Assembly (NCBI GenBank): GCA_009746045.1
Contig: RPFO01000275.1
Span: 252,308 to 316,307 of the forward strand
From: Mesostigma viride
Taxonomy: Eukaryota > Streptophyta > Mesostigmatophyceae > Mesostigmatales > Mesostigmataceae
Length of the DNA: 64,000 nucleotides
Direction: 5' to 3'
A model generated the notes under the pieces. That model searched no databases. It was given only the letters and a program-made list of their open reading frames with translations, and had not been told where the DNA came from. The stretch's first letter is position 1, and the number at the start of each line of letters is the position of its first letter. Below are positions 1 through 12,190 of this stretch, piece by piece. The translations under genes were made by a program, and so were the position numbers.

Positions 1-1440
1 TACACCTGGTTCGCCACCGCATGCAACGCCCAGCGACAACAATGAACAGCATGTAAAGGACACCATGTCATTGTCAGTATTATGCCACCGCCCAAGGGTG
101 TAGTGAACATGAGCGAATCGTGAAATAAGCCAGGAAGGCGAGGCATGAAGAAGCACCAAAATGGAGGGTGTGAGGTGGCCAACTTCCTCCTGAGACGAAG
201 CGAGCCATTCGTGGGACAAGTGCTTGCCTCGTTCGCACATGTGTGCCTGCACGCAGCATGCATGTCCCCCCCCACAGGCACCCGGACGAGTGGACACGAT
301 TCCCTTCCTGCTTCATGGCTACACTGCATGATGTCACTTCACCCCATGATGTCACCCCATGACGTAGACAACCAGGCCACGGTGCACGGCATGTTCCCCC
401 TCTCCACATGGCCAAGGCTCTAGAACTGTACATGTGGTGGCCGCGTTTGCTCGCTCACCGGTGCCGTCGCCGGACGATATCTTCCGAATCCTCTTCAGGT
501 GCTGCAGGTGCGTCATCGGCCAGCGGCTGAGGAGAACCCTGCGGATGCCAGCACGGCATGACACAACCGTCGGAGTATGCCCCCGAGAAAGGGAAGACAT
601 ATGGAAAGCCAGGTAGCACATGCGGACCAGCACAACAGCCATCACAGAGGTGCTGATGTCAGCAAGCCATGCTGACACTGTGGAAACCAGGCTGACAACA
701 GCCTCGCGGAAAGGACGCGTTGGGGGGGACGGTCGCGACTTCCAATGTTGCCATCCGCAGAAGGTGGTCGAGAAACACGGGCAGCTGCAACGCACTTGCC
801 CCGGCCAAGCAGCCACCACCCAGCCCGCAGCAAGGGAACAAGAAGTCGTGGGAGATACTTGGGGGTTCAACCGAGGAGTGTTGGTCACGCCCGGCATGCG
901 TGTGTACCAGCTAGCCCGACATAAGGAAGTATCCGTCAGAAGTGCTCGGCGGCATGACAGCCCCGCTCACCATCACATTGGAAATGTGTGCCCCCAGCAC
1001 GAGGTATGAAAAACATACGTGTTATTGCAAAGTACGACTTGCCACAGTACAGGATGCTAGATGGCTCTGCCTATTGATGCACCGGTGGACAGGTGGCTCG
1101 ACATTCGGGTAGACAGGTGGGTTAACATATCTACGAAGCAAATCGTCTTGTGTGTCTGTGTGCATGCGAAACAATCCCAGCCGGCCCCATTTTCTTTACT
1201 TCCCCAGTAATTAGAAACATCGTATTCACAGCATCACGTACTTTAATAAGGAGTTGGCCTTGCGAGGGTCGGACAGCTTGGATGCCAGGACGGGAACTGA
1301 GGGAAGGGACGGCGATGGCAATGAGGCATAAAGAAATGCGCGAAGCAAGTTCTCTTAAACGTCTCTTGGCCATAGCAACCACGGAAGAGATTGGCTTAGC
1401 AGTCTGACATTGTTGTTTACTCACTTAACTCAGTGCGGCC
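1..1440 (-). other. possible exons of an incomplete minus-strand gene
   Basis: No complete gene is recognised. One stretch on the minus strand looks exon-like: 526 down to 459 is bounded by an AG acceptor and a GTGAGC donor and reads as an acidic segment (LADDAPAAPEEDSEDIVRRR). A second open stretch at about 712-610 on the same strand encodes a hydrophobic run (SLVSTVSAWLADI, VMAVVLVRMCYLAF) that could be a membrane segment. These might be internal exons of a membrane protein gene running off the left edge. The 97-codon minus ORF at 1424-1131 is also open but has no recognisable family. All of this is inference from frame and splice-like sites. Confidence 0.2.
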
Positions 1441-2643
1441 AAGGGCTGGCAAGCATTTGGTAAATTCTTAGTCTGATAAATCTTCCCTTTTGTTCGATCC
1501 TCATACAGGCTTGGATCAATGTAGTTTTTACGTGAGGAAAATGTCATAATTGCACACATGCGACACCACTAAAATGTTATATCGTCGGCATAGCTAATCA
1601 GCATTGTGTACGAACCGAGTTTTAAATCGGGCTCTCGTCCAGTAGAAACAGGCCGGAGGTCCCAGCCTTCTGGTAAGTTCACCGTCCCGGACTTGATGTG
1701 GGGAAACGACGCCGGCTCCATTGAGAGAATTACCAGCTATGCTGCGTGCCTAGCGACAGGCGAGTTGCAGCACCTTTTGGATAATATTCTTCCAAGCCCG
1801 CGGCCAGGAAATCAGGACGCCTTAGGTGAATAATGAGTGCATGCCAAATGGGAGAACATGCGCTCTAGTGGGCAGCACTGCGCGTTGTCTCCCGTCACAG
1901 CATAACACGCACATTGCACAAAAGCAGCGCAAACTCCCCGTTCAATGGAATGATGTTGTTGGATATCCCTAGAGAAATAGAAAGCAGGTGTGGTAAAAAT
2001 TTTCATTATAATTATCACAGTGCGCCTGCCTGCGCTGTGGCGCTGCCAATGTTTCACTCTGTCGTCGGACACTGCATGGACACCCGTCATGTTTTTGCAT
2101 GGCGTGAAGGTGGGCGTCCGTAGTAATGCTGCCACGCATACCCTGCCACATGGCAGCCTCTTGATCGTGGCCCTGTCAGCCTGCGACCTCATCAAAGCCG
2201 GTCGACCGGTTCAGTCGCCCACTCGCCCTTCATCTTCAAGCGTGCAGCCAATTGTCCCCGTGGCCTAGGGATGAACGCCAGGCATACTGTAGAACATATT
2301 TTATACAGGCGTGGCCGCGTGGGCAACAACAACAACAACAACAACAACAGCGTATAGAATACGTGCAAATGTTCATAAATAATCTTTTAATTCTAATGCA
2401 AACACTGAGCCTCCAAGCCAAGGGGAGACTACAGTAGTTCTGTATTTGGCTGGATTGATTTATCTGGTTGACATTCAAGTCTCAAGTGACGAAGTTGAAT
2501 TACTGTCTTTATCTGGTAACTGTAATTGCAACTTTTGCTGTTGAACGGCATGCACGAATAGTCTTTCATAACCCGACGTTCGATCATTTCCAGGGCAAAG
2601 TGCACGCTGTGTTGCACTGGTGTCTACCACAACATTTACGTCC
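1441..2643. other. intergenic, no gene recognised
   Basis: I see no supported gene. There is a short (CAA)n run at about 2323-2350. A 75-codon plus-strand ORF at about 1606-1833 lacks an ATG and resembles nothing I know. The last few hundred bases should hold the promoter of the thioesterase gene that starts at 2644. Confidence 0.4.
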
Positions 2644-3183
2644 ATGGCATCGGGTACGGGACTCAGCCCACTTGTCGATTTGCCGATCTTGCGGCATCTT
2701 GAGGTCAACTTTTCGAAATTGGATAAGGATGAGATCATCTGCAGCATGCCAGTTTCAGAAAAGCATGTCCAAGTTGCGGGCGCGCTGCATGGCGGAGTGT
2801 CTGTTTTGCTCGCGGAAACTGCTGCGAGCGTCGGGGCCGCCCTGAATGCTGACCTTAGTTCAGGACGTGTGCCCGTTGGGCTGGAAATCAACGCCAACCA
2901 CATAAGCTCCGCCCCTCGGGGATCAACCGTCGTAGCTACAGCAAAGCCTCTCCATAGAGGCCGTACGACGCATGTGTGGGAAGTCTTTATCCGGTTGCAG
3001 CAGCCTCGTGGAAAGCTTGTGTGTATCTCTCGGTGCACCATGTCCATTCCTCCAGTTTCTGCGGACAAAAGCGTTGCACCAAAACCTTCAGCGAAAAAGG
3101 AATCAGCACTGCCCTCCGCCGCCGACCTGACGCCCCAGGCCACGGACAATATCCACCGTCCAGTGCTCGCATCCAAGCTCTGA
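2644..3183 (+). CDS. hotdog-fold acyl-CoA thioesterase, DHNA-CoA thioesterase type, peroxisomal
   Basis: Single-exon gene of 179 residues. The frame is open upstream, but no ATG precedes 2644, so I start there. The centre has the PaaI/YdiI-type hotdog signature: HGGVSVLLAETAASVGA contains the HGG and the likely catalytic Glu, and VGLEINANHISS followed by PLHRGRTTHVWEV matches the later strands. The C-terminus is Ala-Ser-Lys-Leu, a canonical PTS1 peroxisome signal. In plants, peroxisomal 1,4-dihydroxy-2-naphthoyl-CoA thioesterases of this family act in phylloquinone (vitamin K1) synthesis, releasing DHNA from its CoA ester. A Ser/Pro/Lys-rich tail of about 40 residues links the domain to the signal. 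Family, catalytic fold and targeting are well supported; substrate is inferred, and another acyl-CoA is possible. Confidence 0.8.
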   Translation: MASGTGLSPLVDLPILRHLEVNFSKLDKDEIICSMPVSEKHVQVAGALHGGVSVLLAETAASVGAALNADLSSGRVPVGLEINANHISSAPRGSTVVATAKPLHRGRTTHVWEVFIRLQQPRGKLVCISRCTMSIPPVSADKSVAPKPSAKKESALPSAADLTPQATDNIHRPVLASKL

Positions 3184-4075
3184 TCATGCATTATTTTTTG
3201 GTCATGCAAGCAACTCGTTGAGGTGAACGTGGAGGGAGCATGCCCGACCAGCTGATGAACTTGGGATGGCATGCATGGCTCGCCATTGCCAGCAGCGGTG
3301 GCTTGGACTATGTGGCGGCTTGGAATTGTCGTCGAAGGGCTCAACCAATGTGTCAACGTGGCGCAAGTATTGACAATGTGCACCGGTGCACTTAAAGAGC
3401 GCCTTTAACCCCACTCTGTTGGCTCCTGCCTGGGCCGTGATAAAGCTGGCATGAAGAGGCTTTCTAACCGCTGTGTTGTCGCTCCGTTACTGGCAGCCTA
3501 GCTGGACGGTGCCTTCAACCTGGCCCCATCCTTGGAGCTGCTAGCTGGCAAGTCAAGGGCAGTGGCATGCAAGCAGGCTGACATCTCCAGGCACTAACCA
3601 TTTTATTGCTAACCAGTTGGTTGGTCACGTGCGCCCCCAGAGTTTGTGAAGCACGGTGCTTGAAGACAAGCGAGGCGTAGGCATTGAGGCCCACCGACAA
3701 CATCTGGTTGTCTGTGGTACATGCATGTAAAATGTATCATAGCGCTGCCTCACTAATAATATGGTTGCATGTATAGTAAGTGAGACAACCATGCCTGAAC
3801 GCATGGCGATCCAACGCCGTATGAATTAGCATGCATGCAAGCGAAGCACAACATGTGCTGTACTTATTGTATTTTGCTGTACTTAGTTGTGACAACATTA
3901 ACGTGCATAGATGCATGGCATGTGTGTGCTCATGCACTTTGGTAACGGCATGCCGTTGGTTTATATTGACTGATATTATGTGAGACAACTTAGTTGGTTT
4001 ATATGGACTCGTATGTTATAATTACCATATTATCAAGGATACAACCTTTGCATGCCACAAATCTATTATTATGTA
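3184..4075. other. intergenic, no gene recognised
   Basis: 3' flank of the thioesterase gene followed by AT-richer DNA with many short GCATGC-type palindromes. No exon-like frame with splice sites and no known repeat was recognised. Confidence 0.4.
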
Positions 4076-4490
4076 GATATGAGCTGGTTGTCTCCTTGAT
4101 ATATTAGGGTTCTTCTTCTTTTCGGGGTTTTCCTTATGTTGCATGCCAATCTCACCTCCGTAATTTATCATTATCAATGACTACATATTCATTTGTAGTG
4201 GTATCTCTTGTTAGCGTTGGCTGGATGTTCATGTTTGATTGCATGGGTGCTTTCACTCTGATGTTAGTTCTTATCATTTTTTATATACACATTCATTGAG
4301 AATGATTAATTATGGAAGTGAGAGGGGCATGCTGCAACAGAAGGAAATTAAACCCCGAAAAGAAGAACCCTGAAATCATACAATAGTAAGAATAATATAC
4401 ATTGAAAATTGTAATTACTTACAGCAGAGTGAAGGCACCCAAACATTACCAAAGCCAACGCTAACAAGAGATACCGCTACAAAATAAATA
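4076..4490. repeat. nested inverted-repeat cluster made of transposon ends
   Basis: Two inverted pairs interleave. A stretch at 4108-4180 beginning AGGGTTCTTCTTCTTTTC recurs inverted at about 4300-4371. A second stretch at 4199-4262 (TATCTCTTGTTAGCGTTGGC) recurs inverted at about 4415-4478. The first block is nearly identical to 21192-21266, the 3' end of the non-LTR element described below. The second block shares CAGAGTNAAGGCACCC with that element's other end at about 19557-19575. The left edge (4083-4101) also carries the shared end GGTTGTCTCCTTGATA. This looks like head-to-head remnants of one transposon family. Confidence 0.6.
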
Positions 4491-4494
4491 CAAG

Positions 4495-5442
4495 CCGGCA
4501 TGGGACACTCCACACCTTGGAACGATAACAGCCTCGAGGAAATCAGCCTAATCAATGTGCTGCGCCGCGAAGTCAGCCCGCGTGCGACGGAGCAGGTTGT
4601 CAGCCATTGGGATTTCTGGCCTGCGCTGGTTGTCTCCTTGATAGGGCTCCCGGGTAAGCGCTATCGAAAGGCGTTGGCGCCAGTACGACGTACGTCGATC
4701 CAGGTCCGCGCCGACCAACGGGCCCGCTGGCCCTCCAGGTTCGGGCGGTCCTCTCGGATCGAGCCGACACGTACGTAGACACGTGACTGCGTCATGTGAG
4801 CATCAGTCCTCAGTGGGAGGGGAACATGGGATGGGATGGATTAATTAGTTCGTGAGCGGGTCCTAGCTTGAGGTGGGCGAAGTACTCGCGGACATGAAGG
4901 TCCTCCTGCTCCTGGGTCGCCTGACGGATGGCCGAGTGGTAATCGGCTTTGAGGCGGGCGTAGCGGGCGGGGTCGCTGTTGTCGCGCAGGGCTTGCCGGG
5001 CCTGGATGACGGCGGGGAGCCGGTGCAGGCTGGTGAAGCGGGGCGGGTGGCGGGGGGGCAGCAGGGCCCCGGCCGCGGGCAGCTTGTCAGTGATGCGCCG
5101 AAGGGCCGATGCCGGGCCGGCAGCCAACAGCGGGGCGTGGCTGGCCGGGATGGAATGGATGGTGTAAGCTATCTAGGTCCTAGTTACAGGGGTGTGGGCA
5201 CCGCGGCCCGGATCGCTATGAATGCCATACGCGGTCACACGCGGAGCCCCCACAGACTTGGGGGTGGTCTCCTTCATCACTACTTGCCATCTATCCTTGC
5301 GCACCATCTGCCCCCATATTACAGACAAACCAGGAGGCTGCCCGGGTGTGAGCCCGTCACGTCTAGTGTAGCACATGTCCATGCCGAGTCTATCACGAAA
5401 AGTCCACGGGTGGCAGCCCTGCCGCGCGCGGCCTGGGGAAAC
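4495..5442. mobile_element. degraded retrotransposon remnant
   Basis: A GC-rich island in AT-richer surroundings. It contains a copy of the dispersed end sequence at 4611-4640 (CTGGCCTGCGCTGGTTGTCT) and a 105-codon minus-strand frame (5127-4810) with a helical, charged composition (ARLKADYHSAIRQATQEQED) typical of retrotransposon polyprotein debris. No catalytic motif is visible, so class is uncertain. Confidence 0.4.
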
Positions 5443-6285
5443 CGAACAAATCTAACTCTAATCTGATCTATCTAGGAAAACCCTAACTATTCTGCTCAGC
5501 AAAGCGCCCCTTCCTCTTAGGGGGGGGCTCTCGTGTGAGCCTGGACAATTGTCTTCCACCGCTTCTTGTTCTGTGCACATAGCAGTCCAAGCAAGAGAGC
5601 TAGAGGGAGTGAATGCGATGTTCAAACGGGGCTGGGACCACTAGGTCAGCCAGCAACTGCTGTGGGTAGGTCATGACATGTTTGCCTACCCTTTTAGGAA
5701 TGTCCTTGGGGCCAGGCCAGGTCAGGATATGCCGCCCCGGCTGGCCAAGCCGCTGTGGGCCGGCCAGCTAGACCGAGGTCGGTGTCTACCTGACTGGTGC
5801 GAGCAAGATATCCTACGAATGCATGCTATCCTACGCTGTATCTCGTCCGAAATGCGAGGCATACCTTGGTACACAGATTCTAAAGACCTATGTGTGGAAA
5901 ACCCTACGTTCAGGGCCTGGCGGAGCATCCTGGTTACCGTGCCGTTCAGCCGCGTGTGGCCAGCGTGTCTGTGAGCTTCCATGCCTCGGCGCCATACGCG
6001 GACAAGATAACGGCAGGCTCGAGCTACCGTGGTCCGGATTCTCCCGATTTCTGGCCTGCGCTGGTTGTCTCCTTGATAGGTGAGCACCGTGAGGACCAGG
6101 ACCTTGAGGAGCATGCGCTTGCGGTGCTCGCCCAGGTCTTTCGAGTGCCACTAGGTAACTATAATTGAGCATTATTATGTTAAGCTCGTACACTTCCACA
6201 CGGCAATTTTTGCAAAACTAAGTGAAGATTCTTGGATGGGAATAAATTTCTGGCCTGCGCTGATTGTCTCCTTGATAAATATTAG
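5443..6285. repeat. dispersed transposon-derived repeat, copy 1
   Basis: This region matches 18290-18966 in order: a segment with AATCCTAACTA-like text, a segment ending CCAGCAACTGCTGTG, and GGAATGTCCTTGGGGCCAGG followed by GCTGGCCAAGCCGCTG. It also contains the dispersed end sequence CTGGCCTGCGCTGGTTGTCT at 6052 and a variant at 6250. The stretch at about 6012-6078 recurs inverted at 19460-19525. No intact ORF. The class of the parent element is not established. Confidence 0.6.
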
Positions 6286-7230
6286 TGCTACCTTTCAGGC
6301 AGCCAAACCCATAGATGCCCCTTTCTCAGGGCTATGTGTTACATATGCTCCCAACGGAGCTATGATTTTAATTAATTAATTAATTAGTTTCAGGCAGCCA
6401 ACACCCTTGAAATGAAGAAATGGGCCAGCCAAGGAGGCAAGGCTACCAGAAACTGTGCTTAGTGTTTGGTGGTCAGACGCCAGATGGACACCGCCCTGCC
6501 TGGAGTGAACTAGGACTGACCGCTCTTCTGCAGCATTTATGCTTGACTGAGACTTCGGCCAGGCCTGGATGACCTCCAGCCGGCAAAATAACAAAGCTGA
6601 GCAACTCCAGGGGGGAAAAAAAACACTCTGAAGCCCAAGTACATGCTCAGAACAGCTCAAGCGCAGAGCACGGCCGTAGAACAGCACCATGCTGCTGTGC
6701 TAGCCCTGGCTCTGCACATCATAGCTTAAGGCAACCATGCAACCTGCAGACGCATATGCCACGCACCATGATACAAGGGACGGAACTGCAGCAAGTCACC
6801 GGCATCCATAAACAATGCCCATAGGCATCCGCGAGCGAAGCTTAGGCAAGGACCAGAATTGGGGCAGACAGCACATTCTGCAGCGCCATGAATGCCCTTG
6901 CTCACTGCATGGGGCGCCGTTGAAAGCCGGCAAAGTGCGGCTGGCCGCACACAAGTCAGGCGCTGACAGTCAGCCAACTTTTGTTCGGGATGGCGGCGTC
7001 ACCATCATAGGATGCCTGGTTATGCCGACAATGCCAGGAGCACAAACGTCGGACGCGTGTACAGGCACAAGGGTACGTGGCGTGCGACACCAGTAGTTGG
7101 TGGGGGTGCAAGAGGCCACAACCCCTGCGGTCCACATGTGGTGTTCCCAGCCGCCCTCACAATCGGCCGGCTAGCGGTCCCGGCCACCAGTCGTCACAGT
7201 TTCTCAACGTGGCTGCTATGTCAAGGCTCC
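6286..7230. other. intergenic, no gene recognised
   Basis: Contains a short TTAA run at about 6368-6388 and otherwise unremarkable sequence. No exon with convincing splice sites or family match was seen. Confidence 0.4.
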
Positions 7231-7401
7231 ACGCCACGATGCATGTGTCGGGTACGATCACGCCACGATGCATGTGTCGGGTACGATCACGCCACGATGC
7301 ATGTGTCGGGTACGATCACGCCACGATGCATGTGTCGGGTACGATCACGCCACGATGCATGTGTCGGGTACGATCACGCCACGATGCATGTGTCGGGCAC
7401 G
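7231..7401 (+). repeat. 29-bp minisatellite, six copies
   Basis: Six head-to-tail copies of a 29-bp unit beginning ACGCCACGATGCATGTGTCG start at 7231, 7260, 7289, 7318, 7347 and 7376. They are nearly identical, differing only at the last copy. No spacers, so not a CRISPR array. Confidence 0.9.
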
Positions 7402-7867
7402 CTGCGGGGTAAAGTGCCGGTCTCCAGTCTTAACCCTCTGGGATGGACGTACGCAGGGCCGACGGCTGCGCACATCAGATCCAACCAGCTCAGCATGTCA
7501 CAAGGGATGTCCGGCCATTGATGGCATGCGGACACCTCATGGCCGCAGCATTTCCGCCTGCTACGCCCCACGGCCAGCACCCAACCGTATTCACAATGCA
7601 CACCCCCATGGTCACGGAAGCTGTCTCCACCCCTACACCAGCGGTCCAACCCTACACCAGCGGTCCACCCCTACACCAGCGGTACCCTCAGGTGCCCGCG
7701 TCCCTGCGAGTGAGCGGTTCGTGTCACCCCCTGCGCGTGGCCATGCCGCATTGCTTGGTGCGTGATTATTCCATAAAATCACCATCATCACATCATCTTA
7801 TCACCCGATCAAGTGTGGCCATGCCGTATGGCATGGCCGGGGGATCAGCCACGGCTTGTTCCATGGA
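7402..7867. other. 3' flank of PDRG1-like gene with short tandem repeat
   Basis: Downstream of the minus-strand PDRG1-like gene. At about 7628-7684 a unit of 17 to 19 bp (CCCTACACCAGCGGTCCA) is repeated about four times. No gene recognised. Confidence 0.4.
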
Positions 7868-10110
7868 TCACCCTTTGAGCGTGGCCATGGCCTGCAGGAG
7901 GCCAGGCCCTACCGTCTCGGGCGCCCCGCCCTTGTTTGCCAGCTCGAGCGTCTTCTCCTTGAGCTTGGACGCAATCAGCGTGTTCTCCAGCTCCACACCC
8001 TCCTGGTCTGCTTGACAAACGCACCGCACCGACAGGCGCCAACCAGCGCACACCGACAGGGGGCGCCAAGAGGGGGGGACAAGCAGGGGCGGCAAGAGTG
8101 GGGGCGCCTGTTAGAGTGCAGACGCCAGCGCAAGTGCCATCATCGCCATTGTTGGAGGGAAACGCCATGGTTGGAGGGGTCATCGTCATTGCTGGAGGGA
8201 AACACCAGACATGCATATCTAGCGGGGCCACAGAGGCAGGGACGGCGGTGGAAAAGTACAGGACCACCCCGGCAGGTGCCCGCTGCTCCTGATGTTCGCA
8301 CTACACAGCTGTGTGGACACCCACACCAGCAACTGTGTCCCAACCTCCAATGTCCAAACATGGCAAGCCGCCGCGCTTTGTCCGCTTGGCTGCTGCCCAC
8401 CCCCTCCTCACCACATCCCCACTCCCCACCGCCACTCCCCTCCCCACTCACCGCGGGTGACCATTGCCAGTGCTTTGCTGGTGGGCATGCGAAGCAGGAC
8501 ACCCCCCGGCCGCATCACCCACACCTTGGCATCCTTCTTGGGCTGAGGGGCACCACACAAGACAAGATACAACGAGCGTGGAGCGACACAAGCGAGGAGC
8601 CAAGTTTGTTAGTCTCAGGGTGGGTGAGCTGCCACGCCCCACGAAGAACCGACACAATGCCACCTAAGCTAGCCTGAGCCTCGGAAGTCGCCTAACCCAA
8701 CAACGAGGGCACGAGGGCATATTAGTAATTCAGCCAGTCCACGCTTTCGTAGCATGCCTACATACAGCCTGTAGCCCATCGAGCATGGGTTGCCAGCAGG
8801 GCAACACTCACAACCGCACATATGCGTAGGTTTGGGGCTGCGTGGGTGGCGCACGCTAATGACCAGCCGTGCGCACTAGGAAGAATCGGCCTCCCGCTGG
8901 ACGCCACAATTGTCACAGAAAAATGCACAAAGGCCAGCATGCCAGCTTCCTCACTTCCCACAGGCAACTACCCCCCACTCTGCCTCCCTCCTTTCCCTCT
9001 CTTGCCCGCGCCCCTATTGTCTTACCTGGTCCCCAGGGGACACCGCTCCAGGTGTCGCCGTGGGAGTGAACGACCGCAACCAGCGCAGCGCCTCGCGGTT
9101 GCCATTTCGGGTGGCATCGCACAGCACCGACTGGAGGAGGGGGGGGGGAGACGGGGAGAGGGGGGGGGAGAGTGGGAGAGGAGGGGGGCAGGGGGAGAGG
9201 GGGGGGAGACGGGGAGAGGGCAACGTATGGCGACACATGTTGGGTGAGCCATCGTCGCAACAAACAGGAAGGTGACAGGATGTCGCGCTACATAGATGGT
9301 TCAAAGGGTGGCGGGATGCCAGGTGGCGCGTGAACCATCGGCGGAAGCCAAGTCCACCCGCCCATGGACCTGCATGCGACACGCGGTCTAGGGTGGCAGC
9401 GACCTGGAAACAAGGCTGCCCACCCACGTGCGCGGTGGGCAAGCCGCCGGGTATCTGTCACGCAGGCGTGGGGTGCGGACGGACGGCAAGGGAGGCTCGT
9501 CCAAGCAGTGCTGGAGGGGGTACTGGATGTGGTGGGTACCGGGTATAGCGGGAAGCCACGGGACATGTCCAGCGGGAAAACGTACCTGTGCCACACTGAG
9601 GCCGCTATTGTTGACAATAAAACGCATCCCAGCTTAGTCATTATTGTCAAACGTCATGGTTATCAAATGCACGTAAATCTTATGAGTGTAGGAATGTACT
9701 AAGAGATTCCTATCTAGGATCCAGCCAAGTCTTATAGAACCATCCAGGTCAATTGGCCACGCGGGCGGCAGCCAAAACCCACAAACCAAAAGCCGATACG
9801 ATGCCAGAGTGATTAGGTGCCTCGTGTGGCTATGCTGCCACCTATCAACTAACCTTCAAATCCCACTTGGCATGCTCAACCATTTGCTCAGTAAAAACAC
9901 GAAGCTAAGGACGGAAAGAAAACAGCGGCAATTGTACAGCTCGATATACAGGTAAATCTGGTGCTGCGTCTACGATGCAATTGTATTTACTATGGCAGGC
10001 AACGTAACGCACTCAGTTAATCGTACCTTTGCTTTCAGCGCCAAGATATCGTCGCCTACTTTCTCCACCTCCTCAAGCCCCTGGATTAACCTTGCCATAT
10101 CTCGGTCCAT
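7868..10110 (-). CDS. PDRG1: PDRG1-like prefoldin-family protein
   Basis: Four exons on the minus strand: 10110-10027, 9130-9026, 8542-8452 and 8010-7868, all with GT-AG introns and matching phases (0, 0, 1). The joined frame is 140 residues; human PDRG1 is about 133. Exon 1 begins MDRDMARLIQGLEEVEK, a helix like the first prefoldin coiled coil. Exon 2 has CDATRNGNREALRWL, matching the family's DxxRNxNREALR motif. Exons 3-4 give the beta-hairpin (VWVMRPGGVLLRMP), the second helix, and the C-terminal ending ATLKG like the family's ILKG. PDRG1 is a beta-type prefoldin-like subunit of the R2TP/prefoldin-like (PAQosome) chaperone complex, which helps assemble RNA polymerases and PIKK kinases in the cytosol. 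Start is the first ATG of the helix. Transcribed divergently from LTO1. Confidence 0.85.
9131..9222 (+). repeat. G-rich purine tract at the intron 1 acceptor of the PDRG1-like gene
   Basis: Almost pure purine on the plus strand with many runs of four to nine G separated by A or short GAGA. On the transcribed minus strand it is a long polypyrimidine tract directly before the AG acceptor of exon 2, so it may simply be an expanded polypyrimidine tract. The G runs could also form quadruplexes. Confidence 0.7.
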
Positions 10111-11231
10111 CTTCCTGAATCAAGGATGGAAACTTTAGTAAACCCGGGATTTAGCGCACTGAGCCGGCATACGTATCCTTGCGGCACGACAATTTTGACT
10201 AGATAACCATTTCACGCAGTACAAAATATACATTAGTTTATTATCAACCGCTCGCTGCCCAGGGGCCACATTACGGGTTGTTCCACTCGGCACCGTGCGC
10301 GTTACCGTCAATTATGTATTGTTCGTGAAATGAACGAACAGGGAGTTAAGCAGATCCTTACTGTATTCTACATGAAATATGTCGTTGTATCGACGCTATG
10401 GCCATTTCGTGTATCACCGGTCACCCCCTCTACAGTAATCCTGCCGACCTGCCCTCATAACTGTTTGGCACCAAAATAATAACAATCAGGCGACAACGAT
10501 TATTCTTATTTAATTCAGTTTCATAATTTTCGCAGATTTTCCCATTGATCAGTTGCAGTCGGCAATCCGCACTCCAGCCAGGCAACCACAGCAGCCGGTG
10601 TCGCCGGCCAGCTTAATTAGGTACAAGGGCGTGCCTGGGGCGTGCTGGCGAACGGCAGCCTAATGACGGACAGCTCGGAATGCTGGAACTAGCCTGGAAG
10701 CGAGGCTGGTTAGTGGTTACTGGTTAGCGTCGGTTCTTACTTCTTCGCGCAAAGCGCAACAGCAAACAACTACATCCCGCCAGTACCAGGCCAGTATCAA
10801 TTATCCCTTTGCTTGACCCTCTTTTTCTTCCTTGTAAATAAGTCTTATTATTACATATCAATGGGATATTGCTGTATATTTGCCCCTAGACAGCTAAATT
10901 ACATGTTGCATACTTGATTAAACCCACGTAGTTACGTCGCTACAACCTGCCATTTGGCTCAACATATGCAATTAGTGCCAGCGCCCGGTGAAGTCCGCCT
11001 TGTTGCGCATTTGCATGTAGCTACACATGCAAGGTCGAAGGTGCTGGCGTAAAGACACCTCTCCATACGCAGGTCATAGTTGCCATGACATGGGTGCAGT
11101 AACTGTCTGGCGAGACACGTTCATTTCTTAGGTCATGCAGGTTGTGACTTGCTTAGCATAGCACGGCGACTTTGTCCACGGTAATCGGTGGGGATCAGTA
11201 CCTTTTGCCGTGCAACTTCACAAGCCGAAGA
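10111..11231. promoter_or_regulatory. shared intergenic region between divergent PDRG1-like and LTO1-like genes
   Basis: About 1.1 kb separates two start codons pointing away from each other, so both promoters should lie here. It is AT-richer than the exons. I saw no clear TATA box or motif that I could assign to either gene and no other ORF. Confidence 0.5.
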
Positions 11232-12078
11232 ATGGAAGACCTTTTCGACGCTGTCGATGTAGAGTCAAGGCTTATCAGCCAAGGTCACGCAGATGGACTA
11301 AGGTAAACCCGGGTGGCAATCCTGTCCTAATTCTCTAGCGTGTTTATGTTGTTTATGCACGGTTTACCACAATGAATACTTTCGCACCGGACAATAATCC
11401 ATGCCGCAAATAAGACGTGGTGATTGCCTGTCCTGGAATTGCTACTTGCCGCGTGAAATTGGCAACGGACCTTGCGCCCTACTTGGCTTGACCTTCCATA
11501 CAGGGAAGGACGGATCAGTGGGCGACACGAAGGGCGTCAGGTCGGCATTAAAACCGGTTTCGAAATAGGTGCGGCTGTTTGGGGTGTTGCTTTTTACCAT
11601 CTCCCCAGGCATTCATTCGCCGACCTGCCTGCTCATTTGCACACAGGTGTGAATCTGGTTGATCGCTGCATGGGGTCCAGCCCTATGCAACCTGCACCCT
11701 GTGTAGTGTTTTTTCTGTGCCATGATTCCGACGACAAGCGCCATCGCGGCCTTTGCGGCCCTTGTGAGAGCCATCTTGCCTACCCTCAGCTACCGACCGT
11801 GCTGCCCTATTTTGCAGTATCTACTGCGCACGTGGTGGGACTTGGTTTACGCTGGCGCTGCCGAACGGTCGGCATTCGGTCCTCTCCACGTGGCATATGC
11901 TGCTCCTGCCCCAGGGCAACATCATGCCCTAGATTTTTTTTCCCCCAAATCAGCAGCTTGCTCCCCCTGGCCATGCTGTGTGCCACAAGGAAGTCGCCCC
12001 GCACAGCCCCTGTGCCGTGTCATGCCTTCATCCGGCACCATGCTGCATGCTGCTGCACTCACTGCATGCTGCTGCACC

Positions 12079-12140
<62 letters not shown>

Positions 12141-12156
12141 GCCGCCGCCGCCGCCG

Positions 12157-12190
<34 letters not shown>

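Noticed and set aside
7231-7401. CRISPR array
   Set aside because: 29-bp units abut without spacers.
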